From: Dermanyssus gallinae
Taxonomy: Eukaryota > Arthropoda > Arachnida > Mesostigmata > Dermanyssidae
Assembly: GCA_003439945.1 (NCBI GenBank)
Contig: QVRM01001782.1
Span: 434,001-498,000, forward strand
Length of the DNA: 64,000 nt
Direction of reading: 5' to 3'
Below, piece after piece: positions 33,050-42,364 of this stretch. Within the stretch, counting starts at the first letter, position 1, and every line of letters starts with the position of its first letter. The notes under the pieces were generated by a model. The model had not been told where the DNA came from and ran no database searches. It was given only the letters and a program-made list of their open reading frames with translations. The position numbers and the translations under genes are program-made.

Positions 33050-34619
33050 GCAGAAACAAGATGGGAAGTCGACAGGGCCAGATCTTATTGCATATGAACA
33101 CCTCAAGAAGAATGTAAATGTAGTTTGTCCAATTTTAACAAAGCTCTACAATGTATGTCTTAGACAAGGGAAAATACCCGTCGAGTGGCGGCAGAGCTTT
33201 CTGCAGCCTATCTTCAAGCGTAAAGGAGATCCAACTGACCCGAGCAACTATAGAGGCATCGCACTCACAAGCGTGCTCTATAAGACCCTAACATCGCTAA
33301 TCGTTAACAGGCTGTACTCGGCCACCGAGGAGAAGGTCCCGCCGGAGCAATATGGCTTTCTACGGGGACGGTCTACGTCAGATGCGGTCTCATTTGTAGT
33401 GAAACATGTATCATATCGCCGCTCAGTGAACGAAATGACATACGCTGCTTTTATTGATTTTAAAACTGCATTCGATTGTCTTCCGAGGGACTGTCTGCTG
33501 AACACTCTACGATCAAGTTTTGACATAAAGGGAGCAATTTTTAACATTTTACATGACATTCTAGCATATAACGTCATAACGATTAAAAACGGCGATCACT
33601 ACGTACAAGAACCCGTAACACAAATAATCGGAGTGGCCCAAGGAGACTCAGCTAGCCCTTTCCTTTTCATTCTGTACGTAACTGGACTCTCGGATCTGCT
33701 CCGTGGTCTCAAAGCCCCACACGCTTTCTATGCAGATGACTTGGTTATCCTAGCAAAATCCCGAAATCATCTTCAGTTTTATCTCAACGAGACTGCACAA
33801 TGGTGTGAACAGAACAAACTCTCGATCAACACAGATAAAACAAAGGTAATGCGTTTCAGCAGAGGAGGATCATATGCTGCTAGAGATCATCGCTTGAAAA
33901 TAAACGAGAGAGTGCTTGAGGTGGTCAACAGCTTCACTTACCTAGGGGTTATCCTAACCCCAAGGCTCTCATTTAGTACACATGTTGACGGAGTACGGGC
34001 AAAAGCGGCGGCCACAATCACCTTACTAGGAGATCTACGCGACGTAGACCTAAAAACAGCAATGAACTGTTTCAAAATCAAACTTCTCCCGACCATAACA
34101 TATTGTCTACCCGCTATAGCACCGCATTTGACAATGAGTGATTTAAAAGTCCTAGATAGAGTGAAGTCTTGCTTTGTCAAACGCATATTGGGACTGCCTG
34201 AAAACGCATCTGCCACACTAGCCTTAGAACTGTGCGGAGAAAGAACACTCACGGAAGACTTGGTTCTCAACAAGGTCCCGTTCAACACAGAAGCATTGGA
34301 CTCCTACCGAACATTCAGGGAATCAAGAAACATACAGTTTGCCATTGAAAACTACACTGATGGCCCAGCATTTTGTTCTGATAAATGGAAAGGAAGCCGC
34401 CAACGGAATCGCACAATTGTGTGCCGAACGACATGGCACGGATACCACCATTTTATGTGCATGAAGCCAAATTGTTTTACCATTGAAGAATGCGTATGTA
34501 GTTTTTGTGGACAGTCCGATATTGGGCGGTACCACATGCTTGTATGTAAGGAAATTATTGGAACCTCCCTAACAGCCAGAGTTGATTATATAATGTCAGA
34601 CCATACTGTTGTATTGTGA
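32988..34619 (+). pseudogene. Family B ORF2, reverse transcriptase and Cys/His tail
   Basis: 543 open codons after the frameshift. Motifs in order: KSTGPDLIAYEHLKK; FLQPIFKRKGDPTDPSNYRG; PEQYGFLRGRSTSDAV; AAFIDFKTAFDCLPR (motif A); GVAQGDSASPFLFILY (motif B, with Ala in place of the usual Pro); HAFYADDLVILA (motif C, intact YADD at residues 248-251); and FTYLGVILTPRLSF (thumb). The C-terminus has WHGYHHFMC and CVCSFC-x7-YH-x3-C. The polymerase domain itself is intact and looks young; only the upstream frameshift disables the copy. Confidence 0.88.
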
Positions 34620-34730
34620 CTGTAACTACCAATTCTATGGTGAATAAATCATGAATGAATGAATATTTTTTTCATGACATAATCTTGTAAATATGGAGGC
34701 TTGTGCCTTTGTCTCCCCGACGTTCTATTT

Positions 34731-35715
34731 TCATCCTAAGTAGCTCGGTTCGCGTTTACTGCTGCGCCGTCGACTGCCTGGTTCGTCCCTCCAAGCCGTA
34801 TCAATGCCGGCTCCACGCGCAATCACCTGATCACGTTCTAACACGCCGATATTCACTATTGCCACGCTGATCACTAGCCGGTTCGGCCTCTGCCGCTGGC
34901 AAGTGTTCGCTGCCGTCCTGTTGTCCATCCACAACCTCGCCATCTCTATCATGATCACCTGTGCATTTCGGCGCATTAGCACTGAACTCGATGCACTCAC
35001 TCTTCAAAATATCCGGGAACATTGCATAGGCGTGACTCTCGCCGTTGCGAGAAATCTGACCGCTTTAATCACACTCGCTGATTTAACTGTTTCCTTCCTC
35101 CTCTACTAAGCTGACGCTCTCATCTATCACCAAATGCTCAGCGCGGATTTTGTCCCTTTGCACCTGCTGCTGTATAACTGGTTCTGCTTGTTCGTCTGAT
35201 ATGACACACCCTCCCGCCTGTTCGATTAGCACGGGCCCTGCCACCGTTTCTTCTGGCTGGGCAGCCACCAAACTTACGCTCCGAGGAGAAGGAGGCATTA
35301 CCTCTTCTGCGGTCCTTAATTCCACTTTTGTTCCCGCCGGTTGCAACGCTCAAGCGATTTTTGGGTAGACATCGGCGCTCAGTATTAGTGTTGTACCTTT
35401 ACGATACACCGTTACCAGGTGTTCCCGATCCAACAAATCCTTGCCAAAAAGAATCGCATGGCCACACAGAGCTTCATCCTCCAGCACCGTCAACACGACA
35501 TCTTAATGTGTAAGTCCATCCACTGTTACTTGTGTCTTGCATTTATTCACCAACGGTCCAACACGTTCCACCGATACACCGCGGACCGGACCCAACTCAA
35601 TGGGCATCAATTCGAGCTTAGTCTGTTGTGCTGCTGTATGCGGTATTACCGTTGTCGCCGTTTCTGTGACCACTCTTGCATGCCACTCGACTCCGTTTAC
35701 TATTATTGATTTCAC
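34731..35715 (-). pseudogene. Protease-like and linker region of Ty3-like remnant
   Basis: Minus strand. At 35715-35503 there is VNGVEWHARVVTETATTVIP, resembling the N-terminal loop of a retroviral-type aspartic protease (VNG-x-x-x-x-ALVDTGAT) but without the catalytic DTG; TET stands at the site. After an in-frame stop, EDEALCGHAILFGKDLLDRE and VTVYRKGTTLIL continue, resembling the second half (xxxILGxDLL). Acidic low-complexity sequence follows down to 34731 with stops and frame changes. Loss of the catalytic Asp indicates a dead enzyme. Confidence 0.55.
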
Positions 35716-35796
35716 CTTTCCTCAGCCTGAGGCGCTCTAATTTCCGACTCTAAATCTTTCGCCACCAGTTGCAATCGGGGCCGCGCAGAATCTCGA

Positions 35797-36963
35797 CTAA
35801 TGTGGCCTGTTTCTCTGCATCCCTGGACAGACAATGCGCGATGTTCCCCTGCTTTCTGAGTGCGATCTCCCGCTGTTGTTGTGGCTACTGCTGCCACCAC
35901 CATCTCGTTGGAAGCTGTTCCTCATCTGCTGCGTACGTTGCTGCTGCTGCCGCTGTTCAAGTGATCGCCGTCGGCCACCGCCATTGGCATTTAAGGCACA
36001 GAGCGGTCGCGGTTGCGCCGCTGTTCTAGCATGCATCCGTGTCGGACAATAAGCCTCAACATGGCCTGTCCGGATACACCCGAAGTAAATAACTGATCGG
36101 CCTGTCGGTCTGACGAACGACCTGCGGCTTCCACCCAAGCTTGTTGCTCCCGTCTGGACAACATCTAAGTGCAGCTTTGTAGCAAATCCGATATCACGCA
36201 CTAAGTGCGAAAAATCATCATGACATCTTCCCGACATCTCCAATGCCAAGAAACCAAATTCAGGTCGGAGACCCCGAAGAATTTGGCCTTTTATAACATG
36301 TTGTTTCAATCCGAGCTGAAGAGCTATCGACTTCTTCCGCCGAGCATATGCATCCACAGGTTCTACTCTCAACTGTATACATTCGTGCAACATTTGAAGA
36401 AAAATGCTATGGTTGTTCTGATTCGCATACGCAAGAACGAACTTCTCTCTGAACTCGGCAAATGTTGTAACGTCGAGGCCGTGATTTAAATACCATTGTC
36501 GGGCCGCGCCAGACATCTTTGCCAATAGTACCTGCTTGATCTGAGAGCTTCGTTCCAACCCCGACATTCTGCGCGCACTCAAAGCGTCTTAGCCATTCTT
36601 CTTCCAGCAACGATCCGTTTTCTGAAAATTCTTCCAACTGTGCTGCCATATCAACTACCGGTGCTGTTACTGCTGCTGCAGTGAAGTCGGCCTCTACAGT
36701 TGCTGCTCCACCGATTTCTCTGACTGACAAGGCTCAATGCATGCCCCAGCTATTTCGCCATCAGATCTGCCATCTGTCCGTTTACTTGTGTTTTCTTTTC
36801 TCGTCGCCTGACCTGTTACCGACCAATTTCCAACACACCGTCCACCACACTCAGCCGATATCCTCTGATCGCCGCCACTTGCTGCGCCGGCAACCACCAG
36901 ATTCACCCTACACGACGACACATATGTCGTCACGCAAACGACAAACAAAGTCGATAAGAGCAA
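35797..36963 (-). pseudogene. Gag of Ty3-like LTR retrotransposon
   Basis: The main frame 36582-35797 shows the Retrotrans_gag pattern: ARQWYLNHGLDVTTFAEFRE, KFVLAYANQNNHS, EPVDAYARRKKSIALQLGLK, and GQILRGLRPEFGFLALEM. A CCHC-like knuckle reads YFGC-x4-GHVEAYC, in which the first Cys has been replaced by Phe or Tyr. A basic Gln/Ser-rich tail follows. Upstream frames 36730-36407 and 36963-36694 carry the probable N-terminus (QLEEFSENGSLLEEEWLRRF). Frames are broken between these parts. Gag assembles the element's particle. Confidence 0.75.
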
Positions 36964-37718
36964 CCGGCAACAACACCAAGTAAGTCAGCACGTTCGGTCT
37001 CCCACGGCCCGTCATTCCTCTTAACTCCAACGAAACGACAAGATTCACACAGCCTGAGAAATTACCTCACTGATTCTTACTGTCAAATAGGCGTTACTAG
37101 GGTCAAAAAGAAGACATTAGGTTGTGCTACTAACTCAATTGGTAAATATCGTCCCAAGCCCTTGGTGTTCTAGGGAATCGATATTGTCACCGCATGTGCA
37201 TCGGTGTGGGGAGACTAGCTTAGATCCCAACCTCAACCCGACTAGTATTTGTGTGGACTCGTCATCCAGGGTACCCAGCTAAGGACTGGGGAGAGCGTGC
37301 AGCCACGCACCTGCACCCAGTAAAGAAACTGCCTGTAACCCCGCTTTGTTGGCGGCCGTAGTTGTTCGATCCCATAAGCTATTCCATCGACCGTCGTTTG
37401 CCAGTTCTGATCACGCGCGTTGAAGAGAAGGGGTTTCCGATAGAGACCCACAAAATGCAATGGCGTCATCCTGAGTCCGTTCAAGCGAGCGCACAGAGGT
37501 CCAGGATAGACTCCACGCCACTAGTCGCCGAACGCAAGGATACAACGTGTGCTGTGATAAAAAGAGGAACTCCTTTAGGCAGGCCCAGTCCACCTAATTT
37601 TTTAAAGGGGTTGAGGGTTTAAAATACATTTACGCACGATTGAACGAAGCTGTCCCCAGAACATGCTCACACTCAGACAGTGTGGGACTCAGCCACCAAA
37701 CAGCAAGTCTCACCACCA

Positions 37719-37769
37719 AGCTTTGGCGCTTTGCAAGAGTCGAGCCGACTCTTGCAAAGCGCCAAAGCT
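37719..37769. repeat. Perfect 24-bp inverted repeat in R1-like 3' UTR
   Basis: AGCTTTGGCGCTTTGCAAGA and four more bases at 37719-37742, the exact reverse complement at 37746-37769, and a 3-nt loop. It lies between the stop of the C-terminal region and the GAGTCCCACACTG motif (37691-37679, minus). The related copy has a hairpin at the same place (47496-47538). Confidence 0.92.
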
Positions 37770-37898
37770 CGAACCCACTAAAACCCCCTTGAGACCCAAT
37801 ATGTATCCCCCTTGAGATAACCCTCTGGCCTGCGGGATCCTTGGCAGATAAGAGTAACTACGCACAGGCGGTGGGGAAGGCTCGGAAGCTTTAAATCA

Positions 37899-38351
37899 TT
37901 ATTTCCTGCTTGTCGAGTCGCGTGGTGCAAGCGACTCTCTTATGCTTTCCACTAGTCTTCTTCTTCCGGCATCTTCCTTGGCCTTCATATTACGTTGAAT
38001 AGGCTTTGCAGCCGCGTCCCAGTTGTTGACCGACGTGAGCATGTGTGCGACCAGCTCTCCTAGAGTGTGCTTTCTGGGCATGCCTCGTCTGGTTTCAGTG
38101 CATGCGGCGCACCTCAAAACCGTATGTTTCGGGTGTTCACCTCGTCGCAATACAAACATTGAGTCAACCTTTCTAATCCGGTTTAGATACACTTGAAAAT
38201 CGCCATAACCCGTGAAAACCTGGCTCAAATGTAAGGGGGGGGGGTAAGACGACCCCCGGGACGATTCATCCATCGGCGGAGGTTCGGAATAAGGTTTCTC
38301 ACAAGCGCTCCTGGTTGTCCGTCCGGGATACTGTCCCACTCCTTCTGCCAC
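37899..38351 (-). pseudogene. C-terminal region of R1-like ORF2 (copy 2)
   Basis: Contains LSQVFTGYGDFQVYLNRIRK and HPKHTVLRCAAC, equivalent to LTQCLTGHGDFQSYLFRIGK and PEHTLLKCNG of the 47 kb copy. The first two Cys of the CCHC motif are lost (FVLRRG for CVHCAD). The last 80 codons are charged and diverged. Confidence 0.75.
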
Positions 38352-38499
38352 CGAGCGAGTGTTACCTCGCGTTCTTGTTCGAGTTCCTTAGCTGGGTCAT
38401 TCTATAGGCGCCGACGTTCGGCTGCCTTTAGGTCCCAGGGCACTGTCTCTGCCAGTACAAGCGAGGCCGCCGTACTGACTGGTGCAATATTCCTGAATG

Positions 38500-39330
38500 A
38501 TGCGAAGGGCGCCGATCCGCTGAACCTTACTCAAGAGCTTCGTCGTAGCGTATGTGTTCATTGTAGGCGACAATTAGACTGGCGAACCAAAGAGGATAAT
38601 GGACTCGGACACGAACATTAGTAGTCTCCGTTGGCTATCTCTGGGGCAGTGCGTGTTGGGCAACAGGCGGGTAATGTCATCAGCCGCCTTGTGCGCCTTC
38701 GCGGCCGCTATCCTCACATGAGGGGTTCCCCGCAGCCCCCGGTCCAGACGTGTACCCAGGTATCTTGCCGTGTCCTTTAGCTTAATGTTTTCGCCGGACA
38801 GCGTAAGCTTCAAAGGTCCGCATTTCCTTTTGCCGATGAGTAGAATCGCCTCACTCTTCTGAGGGGCGAGTGTTAAGCCAGCACCACTCATCCATCTATC
38901 GATATCCGCTAGCGCAATATTGGCGTATGTCTCTATGTCTCGGTGGAAGATGCTGAATGTTTAGGACATCATCGTAAGCCAGAATCCAGAGGAGTGGTCC
39001 AATGATTGAACCCTGCGGCACTCTGGCAGTCATCTCCACCTTCCTCCTTAATAAGTTTGGCCTTTGCCACTACTTTATGGATGGCCGACAGAACAGACCT
39101 ACGCTTTCGGAACCCAAATTGCATCGCTGAGAAGAGCCCGTGCTCCTCTGCAAAAGTCCTCAGTCGATCCTCCACAATGGCTTCGGCTCCTTTGGCCAAA
39201 GTGCTCAACAAGCAGATTGGGCGGTACGACTCGTTGCCATTAAGCAGCAGTACAAGCTCGGCGGCCTTCCAGCTCTCGGGAAGCTTACCCGTACGGAAGA
39301 TCTTTGTGATGATCCTCGCCACTAGTGATA
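38500..39330 (-). pseudogene. R1-like reverse transcriptase (copy 2), catalytic parts deleted
   Basis: Blocks from 39322 down: GKLPESWKAAELVLLLNG, YRPICLLSTLAKGAEAIVED, MQFGFRKRRSVLSAIHKV, then VEMTARVPQGSIIGPLLWIL (motif B) and the thumb block GLTLAPQKSEAILLIGKRK with ARYLGTRLDRGLRGTPHV. The sequence passes from the fingers straight to motif B, and from DDVLNIQHLPP to the pre-thumb, so motif A and the YADD box are both deleted. It cannot be active. Confidence 0.8.
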
Positions 39331-39748
39331 CTGTCTAAATAGGAATTTAACCGCTTCCGCCGGTATTCCATCTAAGCCTGGTGTCTTTGCAAGCTTGATC
39401 CTCTTTGCCGCAGCAACAATTTCGCCTGGAGTGACCTCGGGGACGTCAGTCTCCTCCATTTCACTATCCGCTAGCGTTTTAAAAGATGTCCGATCAAAAC
39501 GTGGGTGCTGTGGGAGAGAGTGTTAATCACCCGGAGCTTCTCGTTTTCCTCCAGATGCTCACTCCTTGCTCCGCCAATCTTGCCTCTGATGATCCTGTAC
39601 GGCTTGCCTCATAGATCCGAGTCAACCTGCTCAATCAGATCTCACCAACAAGCTTCCATATTTTTGCTGATTTCTCTTCGCAAGCAGCCTTTCGCCCTTT
39701 TGTACTCGATATTTAGTTGGTGGGTTTGCTCGGTGTTCCTTTCACTCC

Positions 39749-39796
39749 TTCGCGCTTGGGTGTAAATACGTCTAGGTATTTACACCCAAGCGCGAA
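39749..39796. repeat. Perfect 21-bp inverted repeat
   Basis: TTCGCGCTTGGGTGTAAATA plus C at 39749-39769, its exact reverse complement at 39776-39796, and a 6-nt loop GTCTAG. The left arm is R1-like coding sequence (minus-strand IYTQARR), so the right arm is an inverted copy of resident sequence. Confidence 0.93.
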
Positions 39797-39904
39797 AAAA
39801 AATAACGTTTTGTAACAACACAAAGGTTGTCACAAAACGTTATTGTTTCACGCTGTTTTGGAGAAAGGCACTGCTCGAAAGGTAGGCGGTTACGAAAACA
39901 AGGT
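39770..39904. repeat. Small hairpin-bearing insert in R1-like linker
   Basis: It breaks the R1-like linker between RRECIRRRP and IYTQARRSERNTEQTHQ. It holds a second hairpin (39802-39819 with 39826-39843, one mismatch, ATAACGTTTTGTAACAAC). A segment of about 85 bp, 39819-39903, is repeated at 41162-41255. Confidence 0.7.
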
Positions 39905-40570
39905 CTTCGGCGTATGCACTCCCTTCGAGCCAGCGCAATAGCGTCGTTCCACCAGAACACTGGCCTTGCTCCTGTGCTGCGCCTTGCGGGCGGAGTAGAT
40001 GCCTTTGGCACGCTCTCTTCAATAGGCTGTATACGTCGTCCGCCGTTTCCGGCATTCCGTTGCTCTTAAGCAGCCCTTCAAACGCTTCATTTAATGCGTC
40101 GTTACCCTTTATCCGCCATACATGTCGCCTGGCTTGAGGTGGTATCGTTTCTCTGTGGCCAGCTCCCTTCACCTTGAACTCGATACAGTGGTGATCGCTG
40201 AGATTCTCCTCTTCTTTTAGCACTTGCCACGCAATAATCATGTGTGCGTGCGATGCTTTGCAGATTGTAAGGTCAATCCAGGATTCTCTTTCTCTTGAGG
40301 AGCAGTATGTAGGCTCACCGGTGTTTATAGTCACCATGTCTTCTCTGGCCATCCATTTCATAACAGCCTGCCCCCTGCTATTGGTTTCCTTCGAACCCTA
40401 CACGGGCGACGCAGCGTTGAAGTCACCGGTAAAGATAACCAGCGGCTCCAAACTAGCCCGCGCCGATATAGTAATGTCCTCAAGTAGATCTTGCAGGTCT
40501 GCTAGTGACCCGTTGGGGCTACTATAACATTATTAAATACAACCAAGGTTTTTGAATTCGGAGATGACGT
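39840..40570 (-). pseudogene. R1-like endonuclease and linker (copy 2)
   Basis: From 40545 down: YSSPNGSLADLQDLLEDI, LVIFTGDFNAASPV (catalytic GDFN) then a stop, MKWMAREDMVTINTGEPTY, SWIDLTICKAS, and EEENLSDHHCIEFKVKGAG (SDH block). The linker has VFWWNDAIALARRECIRRRP. It matches the 44.6-45.2 kb copy block for block. It is truncated upstream of 40570. Confidence 0.8.
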
Positions 40571-40699
40571 CACGTATCTCTCAGGCGGCCGGAGAACTCT
40601 TTTATTATAGCATCGGAGTTCTAAATAGACGGTCCAATTTTTTTTTTTCGGTATCGCTTTCCGGTATCTCCACGTAGAAAGAGCTGTAGTAGCAATTTC

Positions 40700-41130
40700 G
40701 GTGTGTTGATTTACTTTACCGCAAATATTCCAGATGACGATGGGTGGCGGTGTAGTTCTGTTGCCGAAAACGCAGCAGTTTGTCCAGAGATGAACATATT
40801 TGGTTGGTAAGATGTTTCACAAGGGTGAGCGCATCAGACTCTAAGTCCATATCGTCACTTACGTTGTTGCCTGGCAACGGGGAACTACACTTCACACGTT
40901 TGTAGCTGTTCTTTATCTCATCCTTCTTCGCTTCTGCATATGAGTAGGGCGTGCACTTGAGATGCGCTCACAACTGACACTCAACGCATTTCCTCTGAGT
41001 AGCTCTTTCCTTTGTCAAGTTGCAATTTGGACAGGCGGAGCTATGTTTGAGTTTTTTGGTGTTGTTCGAAACCCGTTGACCTGGACACCGCAAAAAACAG
41101 TCAAGTGTGTCTGGCAGAGTATCGAGTGAC
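40700..41130 (-). pseudogene. Cys/His finger ORF1-like fragment
   Basis: The minus strand contains CPNC-x11-CVEC near 41035-40985, followed after a stop by a frame reading VHLKC; together these give most of a PHD-type C-x2-C-x11-C-x2-C-x4-H-x2-C pattern. Downstream it is charged and ends near 40700. The pattern resembles ORF1 of CR1/L2-like elements. Which element it belonged to is unknown. Confidence 0.4.
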
Positions 41131-41161
41131 ACAGCTACCAATGAGGCTCCACGGAGAGCGT

Positions 41162-41255
41162 TCACTACACAAAGGTTGTCACAAAACGTTACTGTTTCAC
41201 GCTGTTTTGGAGAAAGGCACTGTTCGAAAGGTAGGCAGTTACGAAAACAAGGTCG
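41162..41255. repeat. Second copy of the 39819-39903 segment
   Basis: ACACAAAGGTTGTCACAAAA, then GTTTCACGCTGTTTTGGAGA and the following 40 bp, with about four substitutions relative to 39819-39903. A (TA)n run follows at 41313-41356. Confidence 0.85.
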
Positions 41256-41312
41256 CGTGCAAGGCACTACAAACGAAGAAAGACTACACTTTTTCAGGAG
41301 CAAGCCGCCAGA

Positions 41313-41315
41313 TTA

Positions 41316-41356
<41 letters not shown>
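41313..41356. repeat. (TA)n microsatellite
   Basis: About 20 TA units. Confidence 0.95.
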
Positions 41357-41358
<2 letters not shown>

Positions 41359-41359
41359 A

Positions 41360-42020
41360 CTAAAAACTATAATGTCGAATGCGAGCTTCGCTCTGTCGAA
41401 AAACGGTGAAAAGTGAAAACCTGAGGTCCCAAACGGTCTGTTCAACGTCACTCGAGCAACCGCATCTAGTGAGAAATTCACCACACACCCTAAATATCTC
41501 ACAGGTACTGTGCAATACATAATTGCGTGTCAATTTCGGTGTCAACTTTGGCGAAAATTTCGAACAGTCATCATTTCGCTCGTACCTCGAACGCCAACTT
41601 GTTTACAATCAATCAAACGAATCAGCGGTTTTTAGAACATCACCTGCTCTGTATGGCCAGCGCGTTTACATACAGTCTCTTCAAGCGTATATGTTGCATG
41701 AACACGTAGGCAACGTGTATGAACATGCGGACGTGCAGGTCCGTACCCAGCGCATACATATGCTAACATGCGCTGCACGTGCACATATTAGTAGGCGCAC
41801 AAATACTTGGCGGGACGTGGTGCTACATGGGCGAACGTGTCATTGCACTCGTGAAACTCATGAATAATTGCGTGTGAATGCTTGCGCATATGGTGTGCGT
41901 ACACATATGCGTAATGCTCATATTGTACGTATAAGTTCATATACGTATAAACAATTTCTAAGAAAAAAAAAATATTAATAATAATAACAATAATAAATAT
42001 TTCTTATTGTTATTAAATAA
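41360..42020. other. Non-coding stretch before R1-like element
   Basis: No recognised coding motif. It contains purine/pyrimidine-alternating CATATGCGTACAC-type sequence (41880-41960) and an AAT/ATT-rich end. Confidence 0.5.
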
Positions 42021-42058
42021 TATTAAAAAAAAAAAAAAAAAAAAAGGAAGAAGGCGGT

Positions 42059-42364
42059 ATGGACCCCTTCAAGGGTCTCAGGGACCCCGATCGGCCAACT
42101 GAAAAAAGTCAAAATGACGACAAGAAAGATATTTTAGAAGATAAAATAAAGAAACAGACAAACGAGAGCAATGAATCAGAGGAGATCGAAACAACTCCAC
42201 ATGAACAATCTGGCGGTAAAGCCCACAAAATCACGGGCATGGGATTAGAAACTGATAAAGAGGTAGGAGACGACCCCAGCTTCTCCGAGAACACCAGGCG
42301 AAAGCGGACGATGGCCGGATCTCCAGAAGACATACCGCAGAAAGAGAGAGATGAAAAAGGATGA
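42059..42364 (+). CDS. R1-like ORF1, N-terminal part
   Basis: 101 codons starting MDPFKGLRDPDRPTEKSQ. Hydrophilic and acidic, with KRTMAGSPEDIPQKERDEK at the end. It runs into a run of five A (42354-42358), after which the 669-codon frame continues in a different phase, so start codon and body are separated by an apparent one-base indel. N-terminal regions of R1-clade ORF1 are similarly unstructured. Confidence 0.65.
   Translation: MDPFKGLRDPDRPTEKSQNDDKKDILEDKIKKQTNESNESEEIETTPHEQSGGKAHKITGMGLETDKEVGDDPSFSENTRRKRTMAGSPEDIPQKERDEKG

Larger units (their letters stand above)
30447..34671 (+). mobile_element. Family B non-LTR retrotransposon (CR1/L2-like), near full length
   Basis: About 4.2 kb with ORF1 (2A-like peptide, PHD-type finger, RRM-like C-terminal domain) and ORF2 (endonuclease, reverse transcriptase, Cys/His motif). 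The 3' end has AATAAATCATGAATGAATGA, a tetranucleotide-repeat tail usual in CR1/L2/I-like elements. A candidate 9-bp target duplication TCATGACAT occurs at 30438-30446 and 34672-34680. There is one frameshift in ORF1 (about 31545) and one in ORF2 (about 33020). A second copy is at 48.4-53.6 kb on the minus strand. Confidence 0.85.
34690..37070 (-). mobile_element. Ty3-like LTR retrotransposon remnant (gag-protease)
   Basis: Minus-strand gag and a protease-like region without detectable reverse transcriptase, RNase H or integrase. Its 3' portion is missing or separated by the family B element, which ends at 34671. Possible LTR traces are the about 50-bp similar segments at 30185-30233 and 37090-37143. 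If those are LTRs, the family B copy inserted into this element. Confidence 0.55.
37620..40570 (-). mobile_element. R1-like non-LTR retrotransposon, decayed (family D copy 2)
   Basis: Minus-strand order: endonuclease (40560-40150), linker (40150-39500), reverse transcriptase (39330-38500), C-terminal region (38350-37900), 3' UTR with a 24-bp hairpin (37769-37719). It has many frameshifts and at least two internal deletions. The linker is interrupted by a small hairpin-bearing insert at 39770-39904. The 3' UTR shares GAGTCCCACACTG and CGTGCGTAAA with the 42-47 kb copy. Confidence 0.8.
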
